DNA from: Membranipora membranacea
Lineage: Eukaryota > Bryozoa > Gymnolaemata > Cheilostomatida > Membraniporidae
Length of the DNA stretch: 64,000 bases
Assembly (NCBI GenBank): GCA_914767715.1
Contig: OU612072.1
Location: 2,854,001 to 2,918,000, forward strand
Direction of reading: 5' to 3'
Shown: piece by piece, positions 13,318 through 24,559 of the stretch
How positions within the stretch are numbered: position 1 is the first letter of the stretch
Layout: each line of letters opens with the position of its first letter
The notes under the pieces: model-generated
What the model was told of the DNA's origin: nothing
Database searches by the model: none
Seen by the model: only the letters and a program-made list of their open reading frames with translations
Made by a program: the position numbers and the translations under genes

Positions 13318-13720
13318 CCAGGGGCGTATATTCTAAAAAATTTCACTCACTGACTTTTCAGAGATGAGCATAATAATCGGGCGCAGCCCGATCCGGCGGG
13401 GAGGGTGTGGGAGGGGCGCTTAAGCGCCCTCCCACCACGGAAATTTTTGCATATCGGTAGCAAAATAGTGCAAGCAGAGAGGTATTTCAATAGCTCACTG
13501 AGCTGTTGGGTACTTTCAGAAAACAACTCAATAGCAGTAGATTACGGTAAAAATGCTCCAGTTATAAAGCACCGATTTGAAAAAAAACTGATCTTGATGG
13601 GATACGAACCCACAACAATGACTGTTATGGTATATATCGATGCAACCGCCTTCAACACCAACAGAATTGATGTACAATCTTTGAAGGCTATATCTATGCA
13701 TTATCTCTGAACACATGTGG
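13318..13720 (-). mobile_element. GC-hairpin SINE, copy a (decayed tRNA-like head)
   Basis: It matches the element at 33628-33990 across the GGGCGCAGCCCGATCC hairpin, the GGGCGCTTAAGCGCCC palindrome, the ACCACGGAAA...GCATATCGGTAGC body, and the start of the tRNA-like head (GATGGGATACGAACCC, B-box complement). The head beyond 13630 has been lost or replaced. Compared with the other copy it lacks a 17-nt module forming a second hairpin. Confidence 0.65.
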
Positions 13721-15285
13721 CTCTAAAGTCACACATACAATAGGCAAAATTTGACATTGATCAGTGTCAGTATAAGCCTTGTCTTGTTATAATGGTGATC
13801 TGATATTAGTCCTCATCTGTGTCACCATGAGTCTCCTTTATAATCTTATCATTGTCAACCATTATATCCTTCAGCATTTCTTCCTTCTCAGCCATCATCT
13901 TCTCTCCACTGTACATATAAACCTTCTCCCACATACAACAAAATCAACTTCAACCAATAACTCTCACAAATCACACAGATCTGAACCTCAGACAACTCTC
14001 ATAATCACAAAACCGACTAATGGAACTATTCATCCTTCTAACATCAAGGATGTGTTCTATTAGTAATAATCAAAATTTTCCAGGGGTCCTTGAGCACTAG
14101 GGGTCTCATTCACCTGTTCTCTGGAGAGTACAGTCTCATACCACTACCCTATCCCAACATAAGACAAGACAAGACAATACAATTATTTGTTTTTGTACTC
14201 AATATTTAATATCTCTATGCAAATCAATTTTGCCCAGCGTGAATTTAGGATTTGCTACTATACAGAGAATGAAATGTGTTTGTAGCTTTCAATATCTCAG
14301 GCCCAATGTCCAACACGATACAGATATTTTTACCTGTTGTGAGGGTTGTCCAGCGGGTCGCTGATCAAGTCTCTGAGAGATGTGGTTTTTAAGTTTCTGT
14401 TGTCGAAGTTTCAACCAGGATAATGAAATGGACAAAGTTAAACTGAGAACAATTCCATTCTGACTTATGCTGTTCAATATTTTGGTTTGCAATCAATAGT
14501 TTGATAAAATAATATTTCCACAATCCATTATTAATAAAAAAAATGTTCAAGCAAGGAGTTTGAAACTCTGTAACACCCTGGTTCAAGCAAACACCTGAAT
14601 CAATATTCAATTGTCAAACATATCACATAGCCATATAAGCCACATCTTTAGAATGCCTATCCAATGCTTTAAGTTCTCATAACATGCATTGTTAATTTGT
14701 AATTTTTTTAAAGATAATGAGCATAAAACCATATAATGTGGTAATACAGTACTGAGACGTAAATAATGGAGATAGATCTACCTGCTTGTAATAGCTGTCT
14801 CATCTTTATCATCAGTTTGCTCAGCCTCTGCAGACTTCACCTTGTTCTTTTGTAGATAAACTCTTATTTTGTCCCTTCTGTCTGACCAAAGCTGAAGGAG
14901 CTGGTAAGTAAAATTGAAGGAAATAAATTTCTTTTGGAGGGAAACATTCTTACCCCAACTGCTTATAGTTTTGAAAGTGATTCTACTAAGGCAATCCTTT
15001 GATCACAAGATCAAATTCAAATTAGGTGAGGGACTAGAAAATCATACATCCTAGTGAGAATTGCTAAGTGCTTAGCAACAAAACACAAGATTTTTCCAAG
15101 AACAAAGTTCTTTACCCTACTGATGTGGGGTCCATCAAAACACTGAACATCACTGCATGTCTTGTTACCGCCTGAAAATGAATTAATAACCATAAGCGTC
15201 TTGCTTTCTTGACAAAGCAATGACAAATTCAGCTGGGAAGGGATGAGATTGCATAAGATAGGCTGTTTGCTGCACTCCAAAACTA

Positions 15286-15357
15286 TGGAGGTGCCGGGGA
15301 TTGAACCCGGGGCCTCGCACATGCAAAGCGCGCGCTCTACCACTGAGCTACACCCCC
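15286..15357 (-). tRNA. tRNA-Ala(UGC): tRNA-Ala (anticodon UGC)
   Basis: A 72-nt cloverleaf on the minus strand: acceptor GGGGGTG/CACCTCC (one G-T pair), D arm GCTC...GAGC with AGTGGTA loop, anticodon stem CGCGC/GTGCG with loop TTTGCAT, and T arm CCGGG-TTCAATC-CCCGG. The anticodon is TGC. The discriminator base is A and a TTTT Pol III stop follows within a few bases. No intron. An identical copy lies at 42738-42809 inside the duplicated block, so these are gene copies carried by segmental duplication, not SINE heads. Confidence 0.95.
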
Positions 15358-15483
15358 ATTTCTGACATTTCTGTAACCTTTAACAATTTATTCACAAATT
15401 CACCATCTCCTGGTTGTGGTGGTTGTGGCCTTGTGAACATGGTTTGAGCTGAAACTAATTAATATGGTAATTAATTCATCTTA

Positions 15484-15847
15484 TGCTCGGTTCAAATTGT
15501 CCCAGATGACACTAGGATGCCATCCCAGATGCTTATCCCAGTCACATTATAACTTTCATCCCAGATAGCCATCCCAGATAGCCATCCCAGTCAATATGAA
15601 CCAGAAAATGATACAATCCCAGACTGTCTGGGTCCGTCTGGGATAGCAGCGGGAAAGTTTGACGCTTACCAACTTTCCCGATGCTATCCCAGACGGACCC
15701 AGACAGTCTGGGATTGTATCATTTTCTGGTTCACATTGGGATGGGATGGCTATCTGGGATGGCTATCTGGGATGAATGCTATAATGTGACTGGGATAAGC
15801 ATCTGGGATGGCATCCTAGTGTCATCTGGGACAATGTGAACCAAGCA
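15484..15847. mobile_element. Foldback element built of CTGGGAT repeats, TTA target duplication (PIF/Harbinger-like MITE)
   Basis: Arms of about 170 nt face each other around a short spacer near 15665. The ends are TGCTCGGTTCA and its inverted TGAACCAAGCA, flanked by TTA on both sides, the 3-bp target duplication known for PIF/Harbinger elements. Within each arm the word ATCCCAG recurs about eight times. The other copy of the segmental duplication has no such element between 42900 and 42960. Confidence 0.8.
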
Positions 15848-17060
15848 TTATGATGTGTTAATGTCTTTTTCATACGCCTTGATTATAATGAAGACTGATG
15901 AGCTAAAAATAATCCACCTATTTATGGTTCCTAGGCTACTGATGCAAGATTGAATGGTGGGAAATGGAGGCAGACCGCCCTCTTCGCTGGAAAATTTTTC
16001 AGGTCAGGGAGCAAAATGAAGCAAATCTACCCGATCCACAGTGATATTATGCAATAAATTACACAAGTTATATTCCCCATACTATCTTGCTTTAACTGCT
16101 TGACTGCTTTTCTCTCCTATGGTGAATTAGAGTCATTTGTCATGGTGAAATTTCCAGTCCAATCCAACTAAGCAAACTCACTTAACTGAACATGTCCATA
16201 TGATAACCAACTCTTTTTCATTCCTTCATTTCAAGCAGGCCTTGAAGCCTAGTATGCTTGTCAACTCCCAAAACTAAGGAGAGTTATATCACTAGTCAGA
16301 CAGACAACCAGGTAGAACATAAGTATCATGAATGAGCGGGTCCAGTCTATCAATCTAAATTGGATAGGGCAAAATTGGCCCTGGCACTGCTCCTACACCT
16401 AGGGTTGGTGAATGAGAGAGTAGTAAGAAACTCTAACTCTTTAACCCTTTTTCCTCCATCCATCCACCCATCCACCCACCCAGCAAGCTAAATCTAAAAG
16501 TCAGAAGCATATCACCTGTGGAATGATCTTGAAATTTGCAAGAACACAGGATCATTTCTATAGAATAGACTCAAATGTACACTCTTCCCCATCAACAACC
16601 TGTAGACATGAGAATTTTAAGCTTTTATGACCTTTGACTGACCTGATCGAAATCTAGATGAATACTCAAAACAAATAACATTTGTGGGTGGGTGGTAATA
16701 AATTGAGGAAGCCTGTTTAAAACAAAGTATTCTTGGTCTAAAATCTGTGGAAAAGGAGACCGAAAAGAAATGCCCGTACATGGTAATAAGAGAAGAAAAG
16801 TGTATCAAAGTAGACATACAATGCAGTTTAACCCACTCCACCGCTGATAATGGAGCATTAGGCCTACTCCAACACTAGAAGTTCTTACCACAACGCCTCT
16901 GAGGCAACCTAACACCACTGGATAGTCATGTAGACATTTCTCCAACCTACACCTGATTATTAGTACAGAGAGGCTGCACATAAATCTAATTTATTGAGAG
17001 CCAATGAAAACAGATGATAAAGAAACAAACCTTGCATTATTAGAAACTATAATCCTGATT

Positions 17061-17174
17061 TTATTCGAACTTAATTTCATAGTCTGCGTAATAATCCTGG
17101 ATGAATGAAACGGTGTAATCTCTTTTTGAGTTGTATTTTTGCGCATGATGCAGACAGGTGCTGTGACAGTATGT
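17061..17174 (-). pseudogene. Last-exon copy of the small secreted-protein family (copy 0)
   Basis: The exon opens after a good acceptor and encodes 37 residues ending in TAA, aligned to the last exon of the intact gene at 47211-47306 (TYCHSTC versus TYYNSTC; DYTVSFIQDYYAD versus GYTVSYLKDYYGE). The frame is intact, with six extra C-terminal residues. The upstream exon expected near 17400 has lost its sequence, so this is probably a relic; a rearranged live gene using other exons cannot be excluded. Confidence 0.6.
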
Positions 17175-17469
17175 CTGAAAATAGAAAAAAATAGAAATGA
17201 GATAAGTTTGACATCACAGTCATTATTTCCAAACTTCTACGACATCAAATTGTTGTCTTTAATTTCAAAATGTGGCTGGCATACTAACGGTTAGTGTTAT
17301 AGGTCGTACAATCCAGGAAACATTTTTTAGTATGTGGATGGTAATAATAACCAGAAGAATAAATTATCAGACCTTGTTACACACACCTAATTTAAACATA
17401 TTGACAAATCAAAGTTCTTAAAAAATAATTATCAGCACTATGCTAATTGGATTGAATTATTTATTGTAA

Positions 17470-17593
17470 TCAAGTCCAGTTGTTTTATTTACAAAAGTTA
17501 TTCCCTAAGTACAGCTGCACTCATAAAAAGTCATCTGATGAGTATACCTGCACTTTGGCTGCTGCTCAGATAGAAGTCTCTTCAAACTAACAG
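17470..17593 (+). promoter_or_regulatory. Promoter-proximal block and noncoding first exon of GPCR copy C
   Basis: A CATAAAAAG TATA-like word near 17522 is followed by the block shared with GPCR copy B (TATACCTGCACTTTGG, GCTGCTCAGATAGAAGTC) and a donor after AACTAACAG at 17593. The coding exon starts after an acceptor at 17792. Conservation between two paralogues supports function. Confidence 0.5.
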
Positions 17594-17810
17594 GTAAGGA
17601 AACAACACTGTCTCCTTGTTTTCTAAAGATTATGTGTAAGTTCTAAATCATGCTTATATAGATCAGTAAATGTTAGCTATACTCAGGTTTGACTAAAATC
17701 AAATCAAATAAAATTCTCTTGCATCAATGTAGAGCATATGCTATCATAGCACATCTTAATCCACGTGTTTCACAAGTTGCATATTTTTTCAGATTGTCAC
17801 AGCAAACATT

Positions 17811-20800
17811 ATGAATGCGACCGCGCTGTTTGATAACTACAACTTATCTCACAATGCCAGAGGGAATCCATATGCTGCAAAGCAGATTTTGGCACGGTTT
17901 TATGAGTCGGAAAGCAACGTTCTGCTAGACAGGTTTTATATAGCCAGTGATTATGTCAACCTAGCTATACGGATAATGGGGGTAATCACTAATCCCCTCA
18001 TCATAGCAGTGCTCAGTAAACAGAGGATAGGAAGTAAGTATTTATTTATTCAGTATTTTATTCTATTTATTATATACTATTGTGCATCGATATTTAAATC
18101 CATTCATTCATGATTTGCATAGCAGTAAGTTAACCAGTTATTAGTACTTCATGCATATTCGTAGATGCAAAACCTTTTTTTGGTCAAGACTATAATACTG
18201 TAGGAGTAAATGATAGTATATTTCAGAAGCTTTACAAAAATCACTTAAATTTAAAAATTATAGATAAACTAATATTATCTGTATTTATGGCATTATGGTT
18301 GTTGCAAAAAATTAAAAAAAAGAAGTAGCAGCTTACTGCAAATTGCTGTTTTTCAGTTTTTTGAACAGCCATCTGTAAATGCTGCACGGTGTTTATTGTT
18401 CTGTTTTCGGTTCTGAGGCATTTGCCATCAAACTTAAATATCAGTATTTTATAGAAAATATTGATCCACAATCATCCATTCGTGATTCGCATAGCAGTAA
18501 ATTTTCATGTTCTAAAAACCTCATAAATGTAAAACATTTATTTTTTTTCTTGTCAAGGTGTTAATAATTGTGAATTTCAGTTGCATCTTTGGCCACAATA
18601 GTGCCTGGGCGCATCATGCATAAATAAGTCTGTACTGCAATCCCCTATGACTTATTTCCTCTTTAATATCTTCCAATCGAATTGGGTCAGCATGCTTCGT
18701 TGGATGGCAACAATAAGGCATATTATTTTGGGTCTATTTGCTACTCTCCCTCAACCATACACAAAGATCTACATAGTGATAAGATAGAAAAGCAGAGGAG
18801 GGGTGCACACAAATTAATCATAATTATTGTCTATTTATGATGTTAAAAGCACTTTGAGACAACCCTACATATCAATGATTGTAGTGTATGAATAGTTCTT
18901 GTTACTCTTGACATTGGATAGATAGGCCTTTCTGCGTTGCCTAGCCACACTTAAAGCATCCATGAAATTGAGATGAGGCTTTTTTGAAAGCTGTTTTTAC
19001 AGCTAATCAGCTTCAAAACAAGCTCAAGATTGACCCTCTTGGACCACCAGAAGCTGTGTTATGGGACATTGAAGTCGACCCTTTCAATATTTACTTGTGA
19101 GACCGGAAATCCCTTGTGTGAGGTCACATCAGGGTTTTCATCACATTTTTTTGTATATGGCACTGTTAAAGTGAAACTAACTTTTTTCCATCTCAAATTC
19201 TGCGTTGTTTGATAACAACTCATTGCATCGGAATTCGAAAAATTTATATGAGTCCAAAGTTTCTAATGGTAGTCATATACATACATACATGTTTACGACA
19301 TCATATCCCCCTACGCAAGACTCGAGAGCGCCAGTTAGGCTTTACTTTGATAAGTGGTAACTTCAGTCCTAGTTGCCCATTAGAGCTGTTCTTGCGATCA
19401 TTTTGAAGCTTATTCATTCATTCATCGTTTATTACAGTCTCATGTTTGAGAAATATTTTGTTTTCGCTGAGCAATAAAAGTTATGGTGTAAACATTAAAA
19501 AGTTTTGGTCTGGTTGGTTTTAAAAATTGAAAAAAAATAAATAAACAGTAAGAATTATCACTAGTTGGCTAAAAAAGTATACTATTTAACTTCCGCACAC
19601 AGAGGGATCGGAAACAGTCAGTTCGTATGTTTACCCTCGCTTTGATTGCTCTGTATCGACCAGACGGAAGTTTATCGAATGTAAATACTGGGTCAGCGTG
19701 GTCAGTAGCTACGAGTCTGAGGCATCTTGTTCTCATCACTCTTTCGTATATTGCCTCGATGGTGTCAAACTTGCAGCTACCTAGATAGCCTGCGAGGCTT
19801 ATAACTTTATTGAGCGATTTCCTAGATGACGAGGATAAGCTGGGGCAGTTCCTCTGCTTCAAGCTTAATTTCATGGAATCAAAAAATGTTATTACTAGTT
19901 CAATATTGACACAATACCTCTATTTATATATGAATCATGCTGTCTTGCTAGCTTCAAAAGCCTGCTTCATAACGTGATACTCGCCATGAATAACCACTTA
20001 AAATGAAACTCAAAACCTTTATTTAAATAGATATCAATTCTGCAAATCATACCTGTTGCAAACTTTTTTACAGGCCTGGAAAGAGCACCAATCGAAATTT
20101 CCCCCTATTTTACTGCACATTCCCATTGCCAACATGGACACCATCGAAGGCTATAAATGCATGGTGCATTAGATTTCAGATCATTTTATTTTTCGAATTT
20201 CAATTCTTTACACATTTGAGAATATTTCCATAGTATTCTACAACTCACCAATGCAATAGCTCGGCTTTTCCAGCTTGTTTTTGATCAAATTTGTAATCTA
20301 TTTTTCTTGGAGCAGTGCTTCAACAGGCCCTTCCTTGGTCAAATGAATGGCTTGCATGTTTTTACAGGTGAAGCCACCACAGTGATTCTGATGTTCTTGG
20401 CTGTTTTGGACATGGGAGCACTTTTATGTAACTTATTTGGGTACTTGACGCCGTACAGCGAACCTCTATACTTTAATGTGAGTTTTATTTATAAACTAAT
20501 CGTTTGAAGCGTTCCTGATAAAAAACAATCAATTTTCTAGGTTAAAATGTTGAGCCCTCTGTTGTTCGTAATTCAATTTGACCCATAGATATCATCTACT
20601 GTAGATTGCTAAGTATTATCTAAATAAGCTTTTCTACTTTGAGATATTTATAGTGTCATAGGCTTTGAAAAATACTTCAGGAAATTTTGCTTTGAGTTTT
20701 CATCTACCCAGCATAGCCACCAGTCAAAAATTTTAATAGAGAGTTGTGGCATCAAAACATCTAGCAAGTAGCTTTGAATTGAGTTATATGAGCTCTCAAA

Positions 20801-22768
20801 ATGTAGGGAGTATCTTCTTCCCGGCCATCCACCATTAGTGATGACTGATGTTGTTGTTGACCAATCAGATGCCTTTAATAAAATCTAGCCGAGAACCAAC
20901 ACTAATAAAAATGTTGGATCTCAGCTAGATTATAAAGGCACCTGATTGGTCAACAACAACATCGGTCATCACTAATGGATGATGGCTGGGAAGAAGATAT
21001 ACTCCCTACATTTTGAGAGCTCATATAACTCAATTCAAAGCTACTGGCTAGATGTTATGATGCCACAGCTCTCTTTTTAAATTTTTGACTGGTGGCTATG
21101 CTGGGCAAAGCCCAGCTGTGTCAGCGGTGGTTTAACAAGTGAGTTTTTACTCTTCTTTGACAGCTTCATTGGACACCTGTTACATGCGGACTTGGCTTTG
21201 TGATGGCTGTCACCACTCAGTTATGCTGTTCAACATACATTATCATGGTGACATTGGAGAGATTCACTGTTGTATATTTCCCTTTAAAGGTAAGGTTTAG
21301 CTATAACAGATAACACACGGTTTCGATGAGAGATTTTAATCTGAGATTTCAAAGTGGATCACATCTGATGATGAATTATATTTTGTGAGTTGCACAACTT
21401 AATCATTCTAAACAATCCTCAATTGGATGCATGAATCCCCTAAGAAGTACTTAGATGAAGATCAATGTAGATACTCATGCTTACACCTACAAGACGTTTG
21501 TTTTTATTGCAGTTCATGAACTTTTACACCAGGAGAAGAGCTATTATCTCTTGCATGGTTATGCCGCCCTTGTGGGCAGGTTTCTTTTCATGGTGGGGTA
21601 CGATTTACGAAACACAACATACAGCTGGGCGTTTAACTTGTGAACCGGAAGTATCTAAGATGAACATTTTTGGTCAAAGTTATGATCTGTGGTGTGTATT
21701 TTACCTGTTTACGCCGGCAGTTGTATTGCCGATCTTGAATGTGGCGATAATTATCAAGCTTAAAAATGTTAGAAAGATGCGAAAGACCTTAGCCCCATGT
21801 CAAAATGTGAGGGTAGGTTTTCATCAAAGTGTGTCAGTCACTGCTAGCTCAACCAGCATTGCTACAACTGTTGCCGGTCTGCCTTCGCTCTCTTCTTCTC
21901 CAAGTGAAAACTCTTCATCAGATTCTCAAGTGAGTGACGGACGACAGATATCAGATGTCGGCTCGAGAAGTTCAAGCATAGCGACCAGAAGGAGTGTTAG
22001 GTAGGTGTAGATCACAGGGTAGCAAATATGAAGAAAAACTTACTATTACCAAAGTAAGGCTTGTTTGTACTGAAATATTCATGAAATTCTTTTTCCTGCA
22101 TTTAAGACATCATTTAACCCCCACAGTCATAACCAAGATCGATCTCTATCTTATTTACATGTCAGGCTTGTATACACAAACCCCTGGGGTAATGCTATCT
22201 TTAGACACATAATCCTCTTTTATATCTTAAGGCATAGGGATTTGTAAACCAAAATACAATAACTTGGATGTTATGACTCTTCAAATTGTTAGTGACAATC
22301 CGAGAACCATGTTTAGTTAGCAGTATTATTTCCTAACTTATCTCATCTGGCAGATTGCGGAGAATAAGTTGCATAAACTAAACCGAGATTTAGAACGTGT
22401 GTTAACCTTTACCACAGGCTGTTACACGACAGACACCTGGGTTTTCGAATAGGCCATGGTAAGGAAGGTAGGTGAGGTTTAGGATGATAAAAATGTGTCT
22501 ATGTTTGTATAAGTCATATATAGAATGGTCTTCATCTTCTTTCAGGAGGGCCACAGTGCTTGTTCTCAGTACATCCATAATATTTATCATACTGATGCTG
22601 CCAAAAGGGTTGCTGTATCTAATAAAAGTACCAACCACGGACACAAAGTCAAAAAGTGATGTGGTATTAGTTGCCGATAAGATCATATCCTGGTGCCAAT
22701 ACCTCAATCACTCAGTCAACTTCTTCATTTATGTTTTGTCAAATAATAAGTTCAGATTAAGGTGTTAG
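17811..22768 (+). CDS. Rhodopsin-class (class A) orphan GPCR, copy C
   Basis: Seven-transmembrane receptor, 389 residues. Coding exons: 17811-18033, 20368-20477, 21164-21289, 21513-22000, 22546-22768, with the same phases and lengths (exons 2 to 5) as copy B. The N-terminus has one NLS glycosylation sequon and no obvious signal peptide. Landmarks: TNPLI in TM1, LAVLD in TM2, TC before TM3, TLERF closing TM3, LTCEP in loop 2, LFTPAVVLP in TM5, a loop 3 rich in Ser (SSSPSENSSSDSQVSD) that offers GPCR-kinase sites, LMLPKG in TM6, and NHSVNFFIY in TM7. It differs from textbook class A receptors by ERF for DRY, no Trp in TM6 and no Pro in the TM7 motif; these changes are shared by all copies here, so they are family traits. 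Intron 2 carries a foldback element and intron 1 a LINE tail. Ligand unknown; a membrane receptor signalling through G proteins is the family expectation. Confidence 0.93.
19411..19838 (-). mobile_element. 5'-truncated LINE tail inserted in GPCR copy C intron 1
   Basis: On the minus strand an open frame of about 90 codons (LNKVISLAGYLGS, IYERVMRTRCLRLV, then PSGRYRAIKARV and TDCFRSL) ends in TAG before an (ATGA)n-type tail, seen on the plus strand as ATTCATTCATTCATC at 19411. It has the same C-terminus as the LINE at 7840-8192. The duplicate block (43940-43960) has a continuous sequence at this point, so the insertion is later than the duplication. Confidence 0.8.
20707..21105. mobile_element. 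Foldback element in GPCR copy C intron 2
   Basis: Arms of about 185 nt, starting CCCAGCATAGCCACCAGTC and ending with its complement, include long matching inner stretches (GAGAGCTCATATAACTCAATT; CCAATCAG...TTGTTGTTGACC). The same element is present at the same intron position in the duplicated gene (44914-45089), but there its centre is deleted. Confidence 0.85.
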
Positions 22769-23337
22769 ACTACACAAATAATGAATGATTTGTTGTACTC
22801 ACCAGTGTAGTTATGTTATTTTCATGGTTATATTTATTGCTTAAAATTCTTAAAGCTTGAATGGGTTGTAAAAATCATGACTGGGTCGGATTTTCGGGTG
22901 ACGGCTATCTTTCAAAATCTGGCTGCGTCCGGTTTCCGTTAACCCATTTTATCGCTATCTCATTACCACAGTTCAAGAAATGTGTCATACTCATTCCGGT
23001 TAACCATACAGAGTTAAGTCTAGTGCTAAGATTCAGGAATGCCGATCATGAGTTCGCATTTAGATCTTGGCAATACTTGTTCTGGCCCTAATGGTTTATG
23101 AAATTATTGTGATGATACTAATTTGTAGAATATAATTTAATTTTGATAGTAGCTAAAAAGCCATAAACTATTGACTGAGAATATGATTTTGAAAACTTCT
23201 GATTTATGCGCCGGCTTTTATTGACATTTATTTGCTTTCTGATCCCAACTGTGTCAAAAGTGCACATTGATTACAAAATGATACTGGATACACTGAACAC
23301 TATATATCTTTTCATTGATATTAGTATTACTATTTAT

Positions 23338-23374
23338 GAATAAATATAAATAAATATAAATAAATATAAATAAA
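23338..23374. repeat. 10-bp tandem repeat (TAAATATAAA)
   Basis: Nearly four perfect copies of a 10-bp AT unit. The duplicate block keeps only about one and a half copies near 46966. Confidence 0.85.
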
Positions 23375-23688
23375 ACACATCAGTTTGTTAAGTTTTCTTA
23401 TTCTGTAATACAAACTTTCCAACACAAAATGAAATGAGGATTTTCAAAAATCTAAATGACATTGATTCAGGTACATGTGATCTTGGCGCATTTTGTTATA
23501 TTATTGTCTCAGATAGATGCATATGTATAGACATTTCTTCTGGCGATATCTACTTATGATAACAGAAAGGCTGCATATACATCTAATATATTGACAGCGT
23601 TTGAGAAAAATTCATAAGGAAACAAATCATTGCATCATCACAAATTAAGACTGTGATCCTACTCGAATTGAATTTCTTACTGTCCATA

Positions 23689-24133
23689 ATAATCCTTGAG
23701 GTATCAGACGGTGTAACCACTTTTTGATGGAGTTTACTCGCAAAAGGTATACAGGTACTGTTATAGTATGTCTTAAAAATGAAAAAAGACAAATAAAAAC
23801 TAATAAATCCGGATAAATACAATTGAGATAACTTTCACATCACAGTCTATATTTCCAAATGTTTACAACATCAAATTGTGGTCAAAAATTTCAAAATGTG
23901 GCTGGCATACTATCCGCTGACAATGGTTGATAATGAATGGTCCATGTTAAAGCTAGAACAGTTCGGAAATCATTTTTTAGTACACGATCAATTTTGAAAT
24001 TTGAAAAATAAGTTATCAACTCTTCACCACACACCTTATTTTTAGCATCGGCTTATAAGATATACCATAGGTGTGATACATTGCCAATTGATTTGATTAG
24101 TGTATCTTCACATTCAGTGCTATTCAGATATAT
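23689..24133 (-). pseudogene. Relic of exons 4 and 5 of the small secreted-protein gene (copy 1)
   Basis: Minus-strand similarity to exons 4 and 5 of the gene at 47211-48703 is clear (NSTCIP at the start of the exon 5 copy). Exon 5 has a net frameshift after the Cys, so the ending is read in another frame. Exon 4 has lost bases and reaches stops. Similarity to the gene stops near 24213, where GPCR intron sequence begins, so exons 1 to 3 are absent. Confidence 0.8.
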
Positions 24134-24204
24134 ATGATATCTGAAATGTGTAAAATTAATTGCAATCATATATTTTTGCATTGTCCATAAACATCCTATT
24201 CAAT

Positions 24205-24540
24205 AATCGAGCAACTTTCATGAATCCCCTAAGAAGTACTTAGATGAAGATTGATATAGGTACTCAAGCTTACACCTATAAGGCGGTTGTTTTTATTGCA
24301 GTTTATGAACTTCTACACCAGAAGAGCTATTGTCTGTTGCATGGTTATGCTGCCCTTGTGTGCAGGTCTCTTTTCATGGTGGGGAACGATATAAAAACAC
24401 AGCATACAGTTGGGCGTTTAACTTGTGAACCACAAGCATCCATGATGAAAATTTTTGACCTATGGTGTGTATTTTACCTGTTTACCACGGCAGTTGTATT
24501 ACCGATCTTGAATGTGGCAATAATTTGTTTTAATTCACTA
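24205..24540 (+). pseudogene. GPCR exon 4 fragment (copy D), frameshifted
   Basis: After the same intron 3 end as the other copies, an acceptor at 24301 opens an exon 4 copy (FMNFYTRR, CCMV, LCAGLFSWWGTI). A one-base loss turns the IYE codons into a stop at about 24391, and a stretch after DLWCVFYLF is cut short at 24525. No exons 1-3 or 5 adjoin. It is a dead tandem fragment. Confidence 0.9.
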
Positions 24541-24559
24541 GAAAATCAATAATTTGTAG

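Larger units (their letters stand above)
13200..24200 (+). repeat. Segmental duplication, copy 1 (pairs with 39060-47790)
   Basis: Collinear direct-orientation similarity to 39060-47790 runs through unique sequence, the tRNA-Ala gene, GPCR exons 2 to 5 and introns, and the relic of the secreted-protein gene. Anchors: 13255 with 39093, 13780 with 39760, 14777 with 42220, 15990 with 43420, 18945 with 43525, 21164 with 45147, 23060 with 46680, 24110 with 47620. Gaps between the copies are discrete insertions or deletions listed separately. Confidence 0.85.

Noticed and set aside
15484-15847. Regularly repeated ATCCCAG words as a CRISPR-like array
   Set aside because: Spacing is irregular, the words are inverted between arms, and the host is an animal; it is a foldback transposon.
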